Of a DNA stretch of 64,000 nucleotides, positions 24,578 through 35,251 are shown one piece after another. Position 1 is the stretch's first letter. Every line of letters starts with the position of its first letter. A program made the translations under genes and the position numbers. The stretch is from Drosophila miranda (taxonomy: Eukaryota; Arthropoda; Insecta; Diptera; Drosophilidae). The notes beneath the pieces are model-generated. The model worked only from the letters and a program-made list of their open reading frames with translations. It did no database searches and was not told the DNA's origin. The stretch lies in NCBI RefSeq assembly GCF_003369915.1, contig NC_046673.1, positions 13,562,001-13,626,000 on the forward strand, given 5' to 3'.

Positions 24578-26941
24578 CAATTATGCCAGATAGTGAGTGT
24601 GGGAGTGATATACAAATAGTTTATTTGTTGAACAAAAATTTTGCAGATCTTCACAGTAGATAGTAGATCTAGTGGTCGTGTCACCAATGCAATAACATTT
24701 CTTCCGTTTGGTTGAGGCTTGCCTCACCAGATAGGGCCGTTCCGACCACTGCTGATGGTAAGACGGATGCTGAAGAGATAACCCCTTATATTCCAACCGA
24801 TAGACTTAAAAAAAAAATCATTTTCAGCTAGCAGTTCTTGAAGCCAACCTCCTTACATCGTTTTGCAACTCATTACACTTTTTGGCCCGACTTTCAAAAT
24901 AATTATCGTAATATTAACAAGCGTACAGGATCAGTTAGAAACCATAAAATGTGGTGTGAAAATGTGTACCATTCCAAAGCACATTTTTTGCATGCAAAAT
25001 TGTTTGCAATTGCAATTCTTCACGTTCTTCACTAAAAAACTAAAAAAAAAAACCACCTGGAAAAGAAAGCGTTAATGGGGGGAAAAAATAATTATTTTCA
25101 TTTAGCTGTTGGGAATGTTTTTTGGTTAATTGTATTGACATTGTCACAAGGGCTGGGCATTACCTTTTCCCACTCGCCGTCGATGGATACGTGTAAAGTC
25201 CTCCTCTCCACGAAGAGCATTTATTTTTCTCATGAATAAATCAGCAAAGAGAATTTCTCATTTTCATTCCTTGGTGTCATCATCGATTTCCCAATGGCAT
25301 TTGCATACCCAATCAATCATTTTCCTTTGAATTAATTTCGTCATTTCGTTGGCAGACATTTTTTAAAACCATCTACGTAGATATGAATATTTTTCTTGGC
25401 TGGTTTCGTATCTCTGAGATATATTTACAGCCCTCCCCACAATTTCTTTTCTACAGAGAATTTTGATTGAGAATTTGCGAGAAGTTCAAAGGAACAGAAA
25501 GGCTCTGTCTCCCAGTCTCAAGTCGAACATAAAATGTGCCTCCTCATGCACACGTGGTGTATTTTGTTTTTGGATTTTCGGCCATTCTCTTTTGCACTTT
25601 TCGCTTATGCGCGTCTGTTGGGCGTCGCTTGTCGAACAATAAATCTTGAAGCAGTTGCTTTTTACAGAGAATTTAGAGTGAACTTTCTTTTAGGATAAGT
25701 TCAGTCCCCAAAAAGTATCACTAACAAGTTTTTCCCCCAAATACAAGAGCCCATAAATGAAAGTAAGCTTTAAATTCTCAAAAGTATTGATAGCAGAAGA
25801 CAGTCAGTCGTACAGATCTTTAAACTATATTTAGCTGTACAAAAGCCCTTTATGAAATTATATTTGATACATTTTTAAGAAGTCTTATGTAAACTTGCAA
25901 ATAGCTCCCAAAAACCCATAGATAAAGCTCGGCATACGCCATACATATGGACATTTCCATATGGACATAAATTCATCTTTCATTCATTCATTCATGATTC
26001 TTGGGAGTCAAACATAATTATGGCTCGTCATGTACACGAGATGTAGTTTGTTTTTGCCCATTAGACATTCTTTCGAGCGCTTTTCGTTTGTGTTAATCAG
26101 TTTCAATCAATTTCAGGAATAATATCGGTACAGACTTATATGGAATTGTGATTTTATTTGGTCTTGGTGGAAATGTCCATACATATGTATACAAAATACA
26201 CCTATACCCCTTTAAGATTATACTAGGAGGAAAAACCAGTCGGAACGTTTTTCTCGAAGCATTCGTACAAAGAATATTTGCTGCAGCAGCACAGCACTCC
26301 CAGAACACAGGTATACTCACCCACCATTCACATTCCATGTGCTTGAACATTTCTTGTTTGGTATGGAATTATCATATCAGTTGGTAGACAGACATCTTGA
26401 AATTCAATAGTCGAATTATTATATATCTTTATATATTTGAATCGAATGATAGACAAAAAAAAAATAAGAAAGGTAGACATACTGCAGAATATAGTCACTA
26501 TATATCTCTAAAATTATCATATGATTAAATAGATGTACATAATGGTTAAAATGGGATGGGATTTATCTTTCTATGTATCTGTTTCTCCCTTTTCTCACGC
26601 TGCACGCGGGGCATTTCTTGCATGCGTTTCTTCATCGTTTCGCTTGGCTTCCTTGGTTATCAATCCGATCGATCGATATTTGATTATTTTGTTATTATTT
26701 GTTGGGGATCGTGTGACAGTATTAAATCTAAGCATTTCAGTTTACTAAAGATAAAAGATGCTGGCTTATTATTTTTTTTTCTAGCAACAGACAAAGTTAA
26801 TGTTTTAATGTTTCAAATATTTCACTCGCGACAGGAGGGAAAATGTCAAAACTAAGTGTTTAACTATATCATCCGCATTTTATTTTTATGTGTGTGTTTG
26901 TGTGTGTGTATATATATGATTAATCCAGTTGTGTTTTTGTC

Positions 26942-29900
26942 TTAAAAACGACGACGTCCCCATGGGACATTATTTCCTCCGCCATTATTTCCGCGCTGAT
27001 TGCCGCCTTGGTTCATATTGTTAACCCCAAATTCAAAAGCGAAGGAGTCCTATTCGAGCAAGGAAATATAATTGTTCAATTGAGTTGTTACTTTAGCCAC
27101 ATATAAGCCCAGCCCCCAAAAGCCCCTACCCCTTGCCCCTTTATGATCCAGCGACCCACCGAGCCATATGATCGACGATCAATTATTCAATTTGCATTGA
27201 AGATAAAGAAAATTCTACCTCCCATAAAAGTACAAAATGTGTACAATAGGCATTATATTCTATACAAAATGAAAACATATACGAAAATAGAAATGAAAAT
27301 TCTTTAGAAATAAAACGAACAAAAAATGTGTGCTCAAACGTGAGCAAACCAATCCATGTCCACCCCCCCACGAATGTCCCAGAGCAAATAGGCCGAAATT
27401 TCTTTGCTCCCATTAATATAGTATCCCAGGGGATGTGTGTACATTGTAAATACACATGTTTACGCAGCAAATACTTAAGACTTAGCCGCCAGATATTTTA
27501 AAATGAAATTAATATGAAAATCTAATTCGTTTCTTATGCCCAACGCAGAAGTTTCTCGAGAGTTTACTACACCCCAGATATTTCGAAATATTCTGCCCAA
27601 GAATAAAGTACGATAGATGGTTGCCTGTTCCTGCCACTGTCCTACATCTGAATAAACCATATGACCCCCCCTAGTTGTTTCAGAGAAAAGCGTTGGGCAA
27701 GAACAAAATCTTTGCCATAGGCCATTTGGCCGGGCTGAGATAAGCCTCTGGTGGTTGAGAGAGCCCTGTACATACCTGTTTGTTGGGTCCGCCGGGACCA
27801 GAGTTATTTCCAGTCATGGTTGAATTGTTATTGTTGCCTAAACAGAACGGAAAAGTTATAAGAAATTCAAATTTAACCAGTCATTGCATTTCTTTCTTTT
27901 TTTTACCTCTAAAAACTTCAAAGGGAGAACTGCTGCCTCCGAAATTGTCAAAGCTAGAGTTGTTTCCACCGCCACTGCCGCAGCCCTCCTGCTGATCGAG
28001 CAGCGAGTTCAGCTGCTGTGCCTGTATGAACAACGTGTTCTCCTGCTGGCGACGACGCATATCCTCCTCCTGACGCACCATGCGTGTCTGCATTTCGCTC
28101 TGATGGCGACGCATAGTATCCTCATCGCGCTTGCGCATATCCTCGGCCTGCTTCTCGCGCATTTCCCACTCCATCTTCTTCCGTTCGTTGTCCACTTCTC
28201 GCTTTCTCAGCTCTAAAGGAAATATACGCACAACTATTAGGACAAAAGTATATAAACATAACGGCCATGATCTGCCACGATCATTGCCTCCTAACGAAGA
28301 AGAACTATTTAGTTTATATCAGAATGAAACCTCAAAGGACGACAACACAATATCTTTCGGAGCATCTTCCCACAAGCCATAACAGCCTCTCTTTTTTTTT
28401 TTGTAATGGATGGCCCACCCCACAATAGAAGAAACATTTGCTTAGACCTTAGATAAATTCAAAATTTCAGCAGCTATCAATCCTTCCTATCCAAAATACC
28501 CGATAATGACGTTGATTTTCTCTAAAAAAAATGTTCCCATAAGCGAATGGCTACATTTATTCGGTATGCATGGGGGCCAAGACTTGACATAAAGTCGAGT
28601 TATTCTTTTAAACTTTAATACGTTTATTCGATTTTCAGAATATTTTTGCCCTTTTCACCTCTAGAAAAATCAATAAACAAAATATTGAGGTGTTAAAAAC
28701 AGTTACAAAATTCCTTGAAACGAATATTTTTAACCAATCGTATGGCCATACAGGCGGCACTGCTGGATATATGGTTTTTGCGCGTAAAGAAATCGCACAC
28801 ATACAAAGATCTGGCAGAAAATTTAAAGGAATTCCGCTATCAAATATAACATTAAGAATAAAATTTCAACCAATAAATTTGGTTGATTTCTAAAATTAGT
28901 TTGCTTTCCATATATTTGGCATCTCCGCTGTTTTGTAAACGCGTAAACGCGATTATTCTGCGTTACTGCGTTAACGCCACATTTCGATAAAAGTGGCAGA
29001 GCGGAACAGTGGAATCAACATCAGTGTGCCCATATGGAATGTGTTGGTAATGGAACTGTACTGTTCAATAATGTTAGAAAATTCTAAATGCTATTTCCCG
29101 AACCCCTGGATAGAGAATTGATATGTATGTTCTGTAATACACTCCCTCCCCATCATAGTCCTCCTATATTTAGAGAAGTTAAACCAAAGTCTCGTTATAG
29201 TCCAAATAGAAACAAAATACTCTTTTGTTAGACTATCAAGAGTGAGAGAGAAACAGGCAGATTGGGTGACAAAAAGATTTGTTAGATTTGCTGCTAATGC
29301 GATGCATCCACGCCACGCATAGGGCAGACGAAAAATTGAGGCCAACAGATACAATATAATGATATTGGAGAATATGGGGACAAGATCAACGTATTTGTGG
29401 GAAGATTTTTGGTGTTAATCCGCCCCCTCCCGACCGTAATAATACTGACCTTGACGCAGGAGCTCAGTCTCTTGCTCATACCGAGCGTACTCCATCTGAG
29501 CTTCCAGCTTGTCTTCTTCCATTTTGAGCTCGCGCTTAAGGGCGTCCTGCTTGCTCTTGTACAGATCGTGCAGCTGCTTCCAACGGGAGCCGTACTCGTG
29601 CTCAAACGAATTGAGATCGGCAAAGCGCGGCCCAACGCAGCGCTCCTGATTGAAGTCCTGCAGCTTCTTGTTGAGGGCCTTCTCGGGCAGACCATCGTTG
29701 TCGTCATTCACCTCCATGGGCTCCACCAGGCAGGGCCGCAGTGAGGCCGTCAAAAAGAAGCACTTCTCATTGCACAAACGCAGACAGGCGCTGGCTGACG
29801 ACTTCTTGGCAAACTCGACGATACCCTCGCCCGTATGCTTGCCGCGATCGTCAACAGTGATGCTGGCCCGTTCGAGGGGGCCGAATATCTCGAAAGATTT

Positions 29901-32900
29901 GTACAGCAACTCGTTGGACACGAACGGTGTGAGATTGCTCACGCGCAAGATGGTTGCATTGGGCGCGAAACGGACGCGTAGCTGGCGTCCCTTGCGCAGT
30001 GAACCGTCCAGGGCGCGCTTGGCTTTCTCGGCATTCACGTGATAATCGACCTTAAGGAATGTAAAGTTCTTCTCAATGTTGGAGAAGATTTCGCCAATCT
30101 CCCCGAATGGTTTGAACATTTCACGCAGCTCGTTGTCGGTGATGTCTCCGGTTAGATTGCCCACATACAGGCGATTGCGTCCAGAGAATTTCGTCTCCTC
30201 GGGCACCTCCACAGGTGGCAGTTCCAGTGTGGGTCCAGTTATGGCCCGCAGACGTTGGCCAATAAAGAAATCATCACCACCGCCGCCGCCACCGCCTCCG
30301 CGGGGACCGCCGCCCATCATGCTCATGTTGGGTCCGCCTTGGCCACCGCCCGATCGTTGACCGCCGCCACCGCGATTACCGCGATCACGCTGCTGTTGCT
30401 GGCCACCGCCGCCGCCTCCTGGATGATGGCCACCGCCTCCTAGATGATTGTTACCGCCTCCTGGATGATTGCCGCCACCGCCACCTCCCGGATGATTGCT
30501 GCCGCCGCCGCCGCCGCCGCCACCTCCTTGGTTATTGCCAACGCCTCCTCCTCCGCCGCCGCGCGGACCACCGCGGAAACTACCTTGCCCTTGTCCTTGA
30601 CCCGGCCCTGGACCTTGGTTTGCATTGGGAGCTGGCTGCTGAATTACAGCCACAGATTCATTAACTTTCTCAGCGACATTTCCGGCGTCCGGCTTTACTG
30701 CTTCATTAGTGGTAGACTTTTGCTATATTTGTATTATATATATATCAGTATAAGAAGAATGATGAATTGGATGTGGAAGATATGCACTGCACGGATATGT
30801 CTGGGCCACCCAATCCGCAGTGCAGTGCAGTGTGTCTAGGCCCCTCTCTGGAGGGGAACTGGAACTGTCACTGGCACTGCAGAAATGGAGCCCATTCATG
30901 GATGTGCATATACTAGTAGTATGTATGTGTATGGGGAATAGAATATTATACTATATAATCACGCCTGAGTACCCCCCGCCCGCACCATTAGAAACCATCC
31001 CTAAAAACGAAATGGCGTTTAAACCCATCCAAAAATAATTATTTTTTACACCCTTTCAGAAAGGAGTAACACACATTTTGCAAAAATTGGCCAGATTTAC
31101 GGCACATCATTCGAGCAATTCAATTTGTCCAAGAAAATCGCATGTTTCAAAGGTTTTCAAAGGAAAACTGTAAATGATTACATTACATTCGATACGGGTC
31201 CCGTTATCGTTTGCATGGCAACGATCGCTCAACTTACATCAAATATTTCCAAGATAAACATATTTTGATGATGTATGACATTAGACTTTGTTACAGCAAA
31301 GACTGAGACAGCCTTATGGTAAAAGCGCGCAGCGAGAGCGAGAGATATATGTACATATGTACGCCCAGTTGGCTTTCCAGTTGAGCTGGAAGCAGCGCTG
31401 CGGCGAAGATTATCGATTGTTTCAACTTTTAGAACCAATTTTGCTGGCTAGCTGGCAGTGTGTGTTGGTAAAAGTAATTTCGTCGACTGATAGCCGGGAG
31501 ACGGGTTTAGAGACGGCTACGAACACTAATTATGCGTTTTGTCTATCTCTCTCTCTTTTAGCAGCAAATTTAGCAAAGTCTAATATCATACAGCTATAAG
31601 GTCCCACAAAGGGTATACAACTTTCGGCAAGCCGAAATCCACGTGCGTTCACCCCACCCCCGAGTTTCAGCAAAATATTCGACAGAGTCCCGTTACTTTA
31701 GCGGCCGTAGCCTGCCAGCAGCAGCATTCGCATCGGTGTTGCTGGAACAGCCTAAACGGTGCAGCATTGCCCGACTTGATCTCACAAAGACTCGTAATAT
31801 TAATAAATAAACACAATGTATGTGAATGACACCGGGGACACATGGTTCCAGGCTTCAGCAGTCCCGTTTAGCCAGTGGTTAAGTCTGCGAAACTTCACCC
31901 CCTCCGATAAAAAAAATTGCAGCGATCGAAAGCAACTCTAAGCCGTGATCCGCATTCCAAATAGATGAACATGGGACAAAAATATCAGAGTATCGCTTCG
32001 AAGTAACCCACAAAAGTTCCAAGAGTGTTCTCCTTCCTGCAAACATTTTCAGAAGGCCGGCATATTAGCCTTTATGTGTACACACATATATATGTATGTA
32101 CATATGCATGTTAGATACGTACGTGCATAAGTGAAAAAAGTTCAATGTTCAATGAACTTTTGATTGTTGGGAAATAACACCATTCTTTTATGAATGAATA
32201 CCCAGTATCGCATCTGTTTTAACAATTGAAAAATGTGTATAATAATTTATGCAAATTTGATTGTACATAAAAGTGTACTGTATGTTTTGTAACTAATTCC
32301 CAAAAATGCTATAATGCATACATGCACACGTTGCAGTATATATGTATTTATACGCGGTATTTTTATAAAGGGCTATTTTTGCAGCTCCGCTCCCCAAACG
32401 CCAACTGCCAAAATGTTAAATTATGTATGTATGTACACATGTATGTGTGACATATAAGCAATGCATTGTATTTTTTTTTTGTACGGGCGTGTACATATGT
32501 TATGTATGTGTGCATATGGAATCAAATCTAAAAAGTGCACAGAATGAACCGGTATATTTGTTTGTTGTTCTTTCAGACACATGTAAGCCCATTTAGGTGT
32601 GGTGAACATACAAGAGACGATATGTGAAAGGATAGGGGATCTTTCGATCAGTTTTTCACTTACATTTGCGTTATTTGGACCCTGAAAATTTTGTCTATTT
32701 TGGTTTCCTCCACGATTGCGATTGCGATTGCCGCCGAATCCACCCTTGTTTCCGAAATTCTTATTTTGATTCTGGCCACCACCAACGGCACCACCACCGG
32801 CAGGACCGCCATTCTGGTTGTTGGAGCCACCAAACCGTGGCTTCTTTTCGGCTGGACTGCCATCGGGGCCATCACTTTGTTTCGGTGCAGTGTGCTTGCC

Positions 32901-32987
32901 AATAACTTTATTGGCCGGATTGTTGCCCCTCTGCTGGCGTTGCGGCAAAGGTGTAGCACTGGGACCATCCAAAATGATAGTTTCCAT
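26942..32987 (-). CDS. nonA: nonA, no-on-transient A, DBHS-family RNA-binding protein
   Basis: NonA is a nuclear RNA- and DNA-binding protein of the DBHS family (relatives PSF/SFPQ and p54nrb), known in flies for visual and courtship-song phenotypes. Five coding exons join in phase: 32987-32664, 30716-29450, 28212-27907, 27837-27776 and 27049-26942, giving 688 residues. The N-terminal third is low-complexity: Gln/Asn/Gly-rich, then Gly runs broken by NHPGGG, with RGG-like spots. Two RRMs follow, the first with RNP2 LYVGNL and the second with LRVSNL. Next come a NOPS region and a long charged coiled coil (RKREVDNERKKMEWEMREK onward). The protein ends in NNVPWGRRRF. The first intron is about 1.95 kb. 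The exon ending at 29450 stays open for 11 further codons into the intron, a possible alternative C-terminus. Confidence 0.95.
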
Positions 32988-33111
32988 TTTAGAATACTTG
33001 TAGCGACGCGAGAAAAACAAAATATTAAATTGCACAACCGTTCTCAATACAGAATACAGAAAAAGAGTCGCTTGCGATGAAAAAAAATTATTTTTTAATG
33101 GCCGTCGGAAC

Positions 33112-33187
33112 CAGTGTGACCACGGACTTATCGATAAAATATACCGTCCGACCCTCAGAAATATACCGAAACATACCGTCTCATTTA
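33112..33187 (-). promoter_or_regulatory. nonA: nonA core promoter: motif 6, DRE and motif 1
   Basis: Reading the minus strand towards the gene, three known Drosophila housekeeping promoter elements lie in succession: GGTATATTT (Ohler motif 6) at about 33145-33137, TATCGATA (DRE) at 33136-33129, and GGTCACACTG (Ohler motif 1, bound by M1BP) at 33121-33112. Further ATACC copies lie upstream to 33187. The nonA start codon is about 125 bases downstream, so transcription probably begins near 33100. Confidence 0.75.
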
Positions 33188-33571
33188 AAAAATATACCGT
33201 AAATATACTGACGAATTCAAGTTCTATTTTACATATTCCTCGTTTTTGATCTTCCGTGGAATATTGTCAGCTAGATAGAACCTTCAGCACTGCCCACATA
33301 ATTGTAGCCCGATTAATGCATTACTTTGCTACAAGATTGGCTTATTTTAAGTACTGATTTTTATTGGATTATTTAAAAAATATGGTTTACAAAAAGAGGT
33401 GAAAAAAGCCGTAACGCTGCTTCCGTCTCAACTGAAAGGCCAAGTAGATTCATATAGTATGTATAGCTCTAGCCCCAGTAAGGGCTGTTTTTCCCCATAA
33501 AGTTGGTTTTGTTTTTGCAGATAGTCAGTAAGCTAAGTCTAATGTCATACAGTTATTAGACATATTTAGAT

Positions 33572-34228
33572 ATACCCGCTACTCTTGATTCTCCGTACAT
33601 GCATCGATATTTGTGTGCGATAAGAAAATCGAACTCGGCGCTTACATAGTATGTACCTACATATGTTATAACGAGGGGGAACGTTGTGAGTTGATGCGGC
33701 GACCGCAACTTTACATTTATACCCGATACTTAGTCAGTATGGCTCTCCTCCACCAGACGGCGCTAACATTGCACGACACGACAAAGCGTGCGTGCGAGAG
33801 AGACAGAAAATCAGTCTGTGCGTGTCGTCGGGCGCTGCGTAGCGACTGAATTCTTAATTTTGGCTATAAAAAAAATCCGATCCGATCCAGATTCGGCAAT
33901 CTGATAGATATGGTAATTTTCTATGATTGTGCGTTTTTAATTTTCTCGTATCTTCAATATTGTTGCCACAGCATTCGTCTGACATATTACAGAAGTTTGG
34001 ATACAAAATGTCGTTGCTCTAACTCTTATTGTCTTTGAGCACTATGCGCTCATAGGGACGGACTGACGGACGGACGGACAGACAGGGCTCAATCGACACG
34101 GCTATTGATGCTGATCAAGAATATATGTATATCCTTAATGGAAACGCTTCCTTCTGGACGTTACACACATCCATTTTCACCACAAATCTAATATACACCT
34201 ATACTCATTTTGAGTATTGGGTATAATA
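33572..34228. mobile_element. INE-1/DINE-1-like Helitron remnant
   Basis: The stretch around 34056-34165 has the run of GGAC/GGACAGAC units, then GGCTATTGATGCTGATCAAG and AAACGCTTCCTTCTG, ending near a GGGTATAA. I know this order from the abundant INE-1 (DINE-1) Helitron-derived repeat of Drosophila. The part from about 33700 (TACCCGATACT, then a CGACACGACAAAGCG stretch) resembles the upstream half of the same family. Boundaries are approximate; the left end may be near TATACCCGCTACTC at 33573. No coding capacity is expected or seen. Confidence 0.6.
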
Positions 34229-34700
34229 ATAATTATAAAATGATTATTCTTGATTATTTATTGATTATTTATTTTTTTTTATTTTTATTGAATAACTATT
34301 ATTATAATTATTATTCTTGATTTTTATTGAATAATTATTATTTTTTTGTATCAAAACATTTAATATATAATTATTATTCTTGATTCTTATTGAATAATTA
34401 TTATTTTTGATTTTTATCAAATAATTATTACTATAATTATTCTTGATTCTTATTGAATAATTATTATTTTTGATTTTTATTGACTAATTATTATTCTGGA
34501 TTTTTATTGAACAATTATTATTTTTGATTTTTATTGAATAATTCTTTATTTTTATTTTTATTGAATAATTATTATTTTTGATTTTTATTGTATAATTATT
34601 ATTCTTGATTTTTATTGAATAATGATTATTTTTTATTTTTAATGAGTAATTATTATTTTGGATTCTTATTGTTTAATTATTATTTTTGATTTGTATCGTT
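34226..34700. repeat. AT-rich minisatellite, about 27-bp period
   Basis: Roughly fifteen imperfect copies of a unit like AATAATTATTATTTTTGATT plus a TTTATTG end lie in tandem. They differ by single substitutions (TTCTTG, TTCTGG, ATGATT) and small length changes. The array lies directly right of the INE-1-like remnant and between the nonA promoter and the 3' end of the mucin-like gene. Confidence 0.75.
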
Positions 34701-35251
34701 GCCGAGTTTCCGGCCAAAGAGTTACCAGTTTTGTTAGGGGTAAGCATTTGATAGCAAGGTAGCATTTACCATTCTTAATTGTCGCAAACGCAACATTATA
34801 CATTTCTTGCAAGCGCTGAGAAAAACCAAGCTAATTTCGACCACAAAAAGGATTTGTGGAAATTATGAAAACATAAAAACAATTAAAATGGACCAGCGGA
34901 AATCACTTTTGTGTATTTCATAGACAAACAACCAACATATTTGTGCGACAAAAATGTATGTTGATAATGGAGTTAATGACTTGCCTTACACTTATCATTT
35001 AATTTTAACAAAAATATCACTAATTTAAATTGCGTATCAAGTCAGAATATAGTCGCAACCATAACCTAAAATTTTACAAGATACTGCAACGTTTGTGAAC
35101 CATGAACCTTCTGTTTTTTTTTTGACATTGCGCTGAAATTATACAGAACAGAAAATACAAGAACAAGACGAGAAGCAGTATCTGTTTATGTACGTACGTT
35201 CTGAAAAGAAAATTAATTCAAAATTAAAATATTTTCAAGAATTTCATTAAG
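34701..35251. other. Intergenic region left of the mucin-like gene
   Basis: This AT-rich stretch follows the stop codon of the minus-strand mucin-like gene and should hold its 3' UTR. I found no obvious AATAAA on the minus strand close to the stop and no coding region. Confidence 0.45.

Larger units (their letters stand above)
17414..26941. other. Gene-poor region between Fur2 and nonA
   Basis: Nearly 9.5 kb carries no gene that I can support strongly. It should include the Fur2 5' UTR and promoter (near 19.5 kb) and the nonA 3' UTR at its right end, where AATAAA on the minus strand lies at 26883-26878. The part from about 17.8 to 21.9 kb is full of CATA/TATG, TACG and GA-rich simple sequence. 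Isolated open frames exist, but most lack start context and coding character; the one at 24317-24577 is listed separately. Confidence 0.5.

Noticed and set aside
28690-28893. 67-codon plus-strand frame in the nonA intron 28213-29449
   Set aside because: It has no good start context, no splice partners and no family I can name; a nested gene cannot be supported.
31286-31620. Possible second mobile-element fragment in the nonA first intron
   Set aside because: The segments AAGTCTAATATCATACAG and GGGTATACAAC resemble words near 33530, but the similarity is too short to call an element.
32421-32663. Continuation of the first nonA exon frame beyond 32664
   Set aside because: A good donor (AAT|GTAAGT) ends the exon, and the following residues show no low-complexity RNA-binding character.
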